DNA from: Holosporales bacterium | GTDB lineage: Bacteria > Pseudomonadota > Alphaproteobacteria > UBA3830 > JAIRMZ01 | Assembly: GCA_031279495.1 (NCBI GenBank) | Contig: JAITIJ010000040.1 | Location: 1-8,278, forward strand | Direction: 5' to 3' | Length of the DNA stretch: 8,278 bases | Part shown: piece by piece, positions 5,545 through 8,278 of the stretch | How the letters are laid out: the number at the start of each line of letters is the position of its first letter | How positions within the stretch are numbered: position 1 is the first letter of the stretch | Made by a program: the position numbers and the translations under genes | The notes under the pieces: model-generated | What the model was told of the DNA's origin: nothing | What the model saw: the letters and a program-made list of their open reading frames with translations, nothing else | The model's database searches: none

Positions 5545-6276
5545 TTTCCTGAGACGTTATCTGAGACTTTAACCGTTGCGCTTGACACTGTTGACAGCAC
5601 TAACGATGAGGCCTTGCGCCGTCTTAATCTTGGCGACCTTCCGCTACCGTGTCTTATAACAGCGCATCGACAGACACAAGGACGAGGTCGTCACCATGGT
5701 CGTGTTTGGCTGGGAGAAGAAGGCAATCTCTTTGCCACTTATGTTATGAAAAGGCCGGCGGATATACCGATAGGACGTTTCTCTCTGGCAGTCGCTTGTA
5801 CAGTGTATCGCTCTGTTCAGATGTTTGTCGGTTCTTCTAGCCTATCCTTAAAATGGCCGAATGATGTGCTTATAGAGAGTATGAAATTAGCGGGCATTCT
5901 TATCGAAGCAGGCCCACACGAAACTATTCTTATCGGAATAGGGGTTAACATCGCTTCTGCTCCAATCCTACCTTCTGAAGTGCGGAAAGCAACCTATCTT
6001 AATGCTTGGACGTCTTGTCCAGTTACCACAGAGAAATTCACGACCGTTTTTCTGCATGCTCTAAAAGCCGTGTTTGATATGTGGAAGAATCAGGGCTTTC
6101 CTGTTATCCTCACCGAATGGCAAAGTTACTCACAGGAATTGGGACGGTCTCTTTCTTTCCGCGTATATCAAGAACAGGTGTATGGCATCTTCGAGCGACT
6201 CGATCAAGAGGGACGCTTAGTTTTGCGCCTTGCAAATGGACAGACAAGGATAATCACTTCTGGAGAGGCGCAATAG
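5542..6276 (+). CDS. birA: Biotin--[acetyl-CoA-carboxylase] ligase (class I BirA)
   Basis: BirA makes biotinyl-5'-AMP from biotin and ATP and attaches biotin to the carrier lysine of biotin-dependent carboxylases in the cytoplasm. From ATC at 5542 the product is 244 aa. It has the N-terminal substrate motif LDTVDSTNDEA (14-24), the biotin/adenylate loop GRGRHHGRVW (47-56), KWPNDVL (104-110) and KLAGILIE (115-122), and a small C-terminal domain (about 200-244). There is no N-terminal helix-turn-helix, so it is an enzyme only, not a repressor of bio genes. The first ordinary start codon is TTG at 5614, which would remove the conserved DSTN motif; homology therefore requires an upstream start. 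The gene ends 18 nt before RNase J, a typical alphaproteobacterial pairing. A pantothenate kinase gene (coaX), often between the two in that group, is missing here. Confidence 0.9.
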   Translation: MFPETLSETLTVALDTVDSTNDEALRRLNLGDLPLPCLITAHRQTQGRGRHHGRVWLGEEGNLFATYVMKRPADIPIGRFSLAVACTVYRSVQMFVGSSSLSLKWPNDVLIESMKLAGILIEAGPHETILIGIGVNIASAPILPSEVRKATYLNAWTSCPVTTEKFTTVFLHALKAVFDMWKNQGFPVILTEWQSYSQELGRSLSFRVYQEQVYGIFERLDQEGRLVLRLANGQTRIITSGEAQ

Positions 6277-6278
6277 AA

Positions 6279-6308
6279 ATGGAACACAAAACACATGGCC
6301 TCAGGTAA
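6279..6308 (+). other. Possible mini-ORF overlapping the RNase J start
   Basis: The best ribosome binding site in the birA-rnj junction (GGAGAGG, 6262-6268) sits 10 nt before an ATG at 6279 in a different frame from RNase J. It encodes only MEHKTHGLR and stops at 6306-6308, beyond the RNase J ATG at 6295. It may couple RNase J translation to termination and restart, mark a small frameshift in the true N-terminus, or be chance. Confidence 0.3.
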
Positions 6309-7950
6309 AACGTTAGAAGATGGGCTGTATTTCCTTCCCTTAGGGGGGACAAACGACATTGGCATGAACTTTAGCCTATATCACTGTAGCACCCAATGGA
6401 TTGCCGTTGATTTAGGAATGGGGTTTGGCCGATTGCCATGGCAAGAGGTGTTGCTTCCTGATCCAAGCTATATTGTGCCGTATCGTCAGCATTTAAAAGG
6501 CCTTGTTATTACACATGCCCACGAAGATCATCTGGGTGGTATTCCTTATATTTGGCCGCATTTGCGCTGCCCTATTTATGCAACAGCTTTCGCGGTGCAT
6601 CTGATTCGGGAGAAACTTGACGAATTCGATCTTGTCGATGAAGTACCGCTTATCGAGGTTGCTTCTGATACGACCATAAAACTTGGGGTGTTCGAAGTTC
6701 GATTAATTTCCGTCACACATTCCATTCCCGAAGCAAGTGTTGTTGCAATCAAAACACCCAAAGGGATGGTAGTACACACCGGCGATTGGCGATTGGATCC
6801 GACGCCTCCTGTAGGAGCCGAAACAGATATGGCGGCGCTTAAGTCTTTAGGGGATGCTGGTGTGCGCGCTCTCGTGTGTGATTCGACAAATATTTTCACA
6901 GATACAGCAAGCGCTTCGGAAGGCTATGTTCGTGAGCAGTTAGAGCAGCTTGTAGGTCAGCATCCAGGTCGAAACGTTGTAATCACTTGCTTTGCGTCTA
7001 ATATCGCGCGTTTGGAAAGTTGTGCACTGGCAGCTGCCGCGCATGGTCGGAAGCCTGTCCTTATAGGGCGCAGTTTGAAACGAATTGAGCGTGTTGCACG
7101 CGCCTCTGGATACTTTAAAAACACTCCCGCTTTCGTTGAGGAAAAAGCTGCACGCAAGTTTCGTCCCGGACAGGCTTTGTATATTTGCACAGGGAGTCAA
7201 GGAGAAGGCCGCTCCGCATTAAGCCGTATTTCTGAGAAGGCTCACCCGAGTGTTAGCTTACAAGAGGATGATATCGTCATTTTTTCTTCTAGAGAAATCC
7301 CCGGAAACGAACGCGCCATTGCGGACATGCAGAACAAACTTGCTCTGCGCGGTATCCGCAGCTTAACGGTACGCACCTACGATATTCATGTGTCTGGTCA
7401 TCCTAGCAAAGAGGAATTGAGAAAGCTCTACACTTGGTTGCGCCCAGAACTTGTTGTTCCTATTCATGGAGGAGCGCGCCAGCTTTTAGAACATGCTGAT
7501 TTCGCGCGCGCTCAAGGAATTCCTGAAGTATTGGTGCCTCATGATGGTCTTTTTCTGCGGCTTGATGCCGGCAATACTCAAGTTGTTGAAAAGGTCGCTG
7601 CCCGCCAACTTGTAGTCGATGGAAATGTTTTGTTTCCTAAGCTGGGAAAGGCGCAACAAGAGCGTTTAAGGGGAGCTTTAGAGGGTATTGTCTTTGTGAC
7701 TGTGTTTCAAAAAGGAAAGCGTGGCATCTTTTTGGAATGTAGTGCTTATGGTTTGTTCGAAGAGGTGGAGAACACCGAGAAGCAACGTATTTTCGAAGAA
7801 GTCCGAGAATATTTCTCAACGCTACAACAGAAATATAACAATACCGACAAAAAGCCTCAAACAGTGCAAAAATCCGTTACGACGGCCGTGCAAAAGGTGT
7901 TTTTGCGAGAACGTGGGAAGAAACCCCAAGTTGTGGTGCACGTTTTGTGA
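6295..7950 (+). CDS. rnj: Ribonuclease J (metallo-beta-lactamase/beta-CASP)
   Basis: RNase J is a cytoplasmic zinc-dependent enzyme with endonuclease and 5'-3' exonuclease activity that matures rRNA and degrades mRNA. The 551-aa length is normal for alphaproteobacterial members. The N-terminus FLPLGGTNDIGMN matches the family pattern (commonly GG..EIG.N). Metal ligands are visible: HAHEDH (H74, H76, D78, H79), H142 in VTHS, and D164 in HTGD. The beta-CASP domain has VCDSTN (194-199), CTGSQGE (298-304) and HVSGH (365-369), and PIHG (389-392) supplies the last histidine (H391). A C-terminal domain follows (about 455-551), ending basic with KKPQVVVHVL. ATG 6295 is the only start codon between the upstream in-frame stop (6274-6276) and the conserved N-terminus, but it has no ribosome binding site at normal distance. 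It follows birA by 18 nt and is probably co-transcribed. Codons 407-438 (7514-7609) are duplicated downstream of the gene. Confidence 0.95.
   Translation: MASGKTLEDGLYFLPLGGTNDIGMNFSLYHCSTQWIAVDLGMGFGRLPWQEVLLPDPSYIVPYRQHLKGLVITHAHEDHLGGIPYIWPHLRCPIYATAFAVHLIREKLDEFDLVDEVPLIEVASDTTIKLGVFEVRLISVTHSIPEASVVAIKTPKGMVVHTGDWRLDPTPPVGAETDMAALKSLGDAGVRALVCDSTNIFTDTASASEGYVREQLEQLVGQHPGRNVVITCFASNIARLESCALAAAAHGRKPVLIGRSLKRIERVARASGYFKNTPAFVEEKAARKFRPGQALYICTGSQGEGRSALSRISEKAHPSVSLQEDDIVIFSSREIPGNERAIADMQNKLALRGIRSLTVRTYDIHVSGHPSKEELRKLYTWLRPELVVPIHGGARQLLEHADFARAQGIPEVLVPHDGLFLRLDAGNTQVVEKVAARQLVVDGNVLFPKLGKAQQERLRGALEGIVFVTVFQKGKRGIFLECSAYGLFEEVENTEKQRIFEEVREYFSTLQQKYNNTDKKPQTVQKSVTTAVQKVFLRERGKKPQVVVHVL
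7514..7609 (+). repeat. Source copy of a 96-bp direct repeat, inside rnj
   Basis: This segment encodes about residues 407-438 of RNase J, just after the beta-CASP/PIHG region, and reads without interruption in the gene. It recurs 490 bp downstream at 8004-8099 with a single difference, C7572 versus T8062, a third-codon position that leaves glycine unchanged. Sequence on both sides of the two copies is unrelated. Confidence 0.95.
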
Positions 7951-8003
7951 TTTTCGCGGATCTTATGAGGGAGGTTTGTTTGATCTAAGAGAAGCGTTGA
8001 TGT

Positions 8004-8099
8004 AAGGAATTCCTGAAGTATTGGTGCCTCATGATGGTCTTTTTCTGCGGCTTGATGCCGGTAATACTCAAGTTGTTGAAAAGGTCGCTGCCCGCCAAC
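8004..8099 (+). pseudogene. Duplicated internal fragment of RNase J (95/96 identical)
   Basis: This is the second copy of rnj 7514-7609. The codon before it in the gene frame is TAA (8003-8005), so it cannot be read from an upstream start in that frame, yet the frame then stays open past the copy to a TAA at 8189-8191, with TTG (8021) or GTG (8024) as the first possible starts. The most economical origin is a tandem duplication of the 490-bp stretch 7514-8003 followed by loss of most of the second unit. Insertion of a short gene fragment or an assembly artefact are alternatives. The 61-codon open stretch has no family resemblance after the copy ends and is probably not a gene. Confidence 0.85.
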
Positions 8100-8220
8100 G
8101 TATCGCGGCATACACTCCCGTCTTGCACTTTCTCATCCTCTTTAACTTTCATCGTGAGTGTGTTCCACTTCACTTTACAATCTCATCGTAAGCATTGAGC
8201 TCTTTTGGGGTCGTAAGGAG

Positions 8221-8243
8221 AAGGGGGGCAGTAGCCCTCTTTT
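8221..8243 (+). terminator. Possible intrinsic terminator of the birA-rnj transcript
   Basis: AAGGGGGGC (8221-8229) pairs with GCCCTCTTT (8234-8242) around the 4-nt loop AGTA, with two G-U pairs, and the 3' arm runs into TTTTC. The T run is short and partly inside the stem, and the hairpin lies 270 nt after the RNase J stop, so assignment to that transcript is tentative. Confidence 0.45.
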
Positions 8244-8278
8244 CATGTCCTAGACACTAGGAATCTCGCCTCTTTACA

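Larger units (their letters stand above)
7951..8278. other. 328-nt region downstream of RNase J without a convincing gene
   Basis: Positions 7951-8003 show nothing recognisable apart from a very short ATG-initiated frame (7967-7990). Then come the duplicated RNase J fragment (8004-8099), about 120 nt of unassigned sequence, a terminator-like hairpin (8221-8242) and a small perfect inverted repeat TCCTAG-ACA-CTAGGA (8248-8262). No methylmalonyl-CoA epimerase or proS, common downstream neighbours in alphaproteobacteria, begins within the window. Confidence 0.6.

Noticed and set aside
7721..8005. 94-codon open frame overlapping the end of RNase J
   Set aside because: It is a shadow frame of the RNase J coding sequence and shows no protein-like pattern of its own.
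7985..8173. Minus-strand 62-codon open frame over the duplicated fragment
   Set aside because: It is antisense to the RNase J-derived copy with no recognisable motif; the copy fully explains the sequence.

Overview
The window looks chromosomal and comes from an alphaproteobacterium, quite possibly a Holosporales-like or other host-associated lineage; no database was consulted, so placement rests on gene content. Supporting signs are the birA-rnj (RNase J) gene pair that alphaproteobacteria carry downstream of the nuo operon, a biotin ligase without the DNA-binding domain, moderate GC content and housekeeping genes separated by intergenic repeats.

Layout. (1) Positions 1-655 hold no credible gene but contain a diverged tandem array, with a period of about 190 nt, of a two-hairpin element: three good copies (A, B, C) and one decayed copy at the left edge. 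The second hairpin changes sequence between copies while keeping its pairing, which suggests selection on RNA or single-stranded DNA structure. (2) On the minus strand, a CAU-anticodon tRNA (2437-2361) is followed after 22 nt by ettA (2338-656), an ABC-F translation factor. The ettA stop codon lies in the conserved tail of repeat copy C. (3) On the plus strand there are a two-TM orphan sensor histidine kinase (2568-3665) and, from its own extended -10 promoter, a periplasmic Do-family protease (3816-5225). (4) A small membrane protein that may be DUF1467-like (5323-5514), a biotin-protein ligase apparently using a non-canonical start codon (5542-6276), and RNase J (6295-7950) follow, closely spaced and probably co-transcribed. 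(5) The 328 nt after RNase J contain a 96-bp near-perfect copy of an internal piece of the RNase J gene and a terminator-like hairpin.

How the genes fit together. tRNA-ettA and RNase J belong to translation and RNA turnover, BirA activates biotin-dependent carboxylases, and the kinase-protease pair suggests envelope sensing and quality control, although no response regulator is present. The strongest candidates for undescribed biology are the hairpin repeat array, the gene-fragment duplication downstream of RNase J, and the unusual initiation regions of birA and RNase J.
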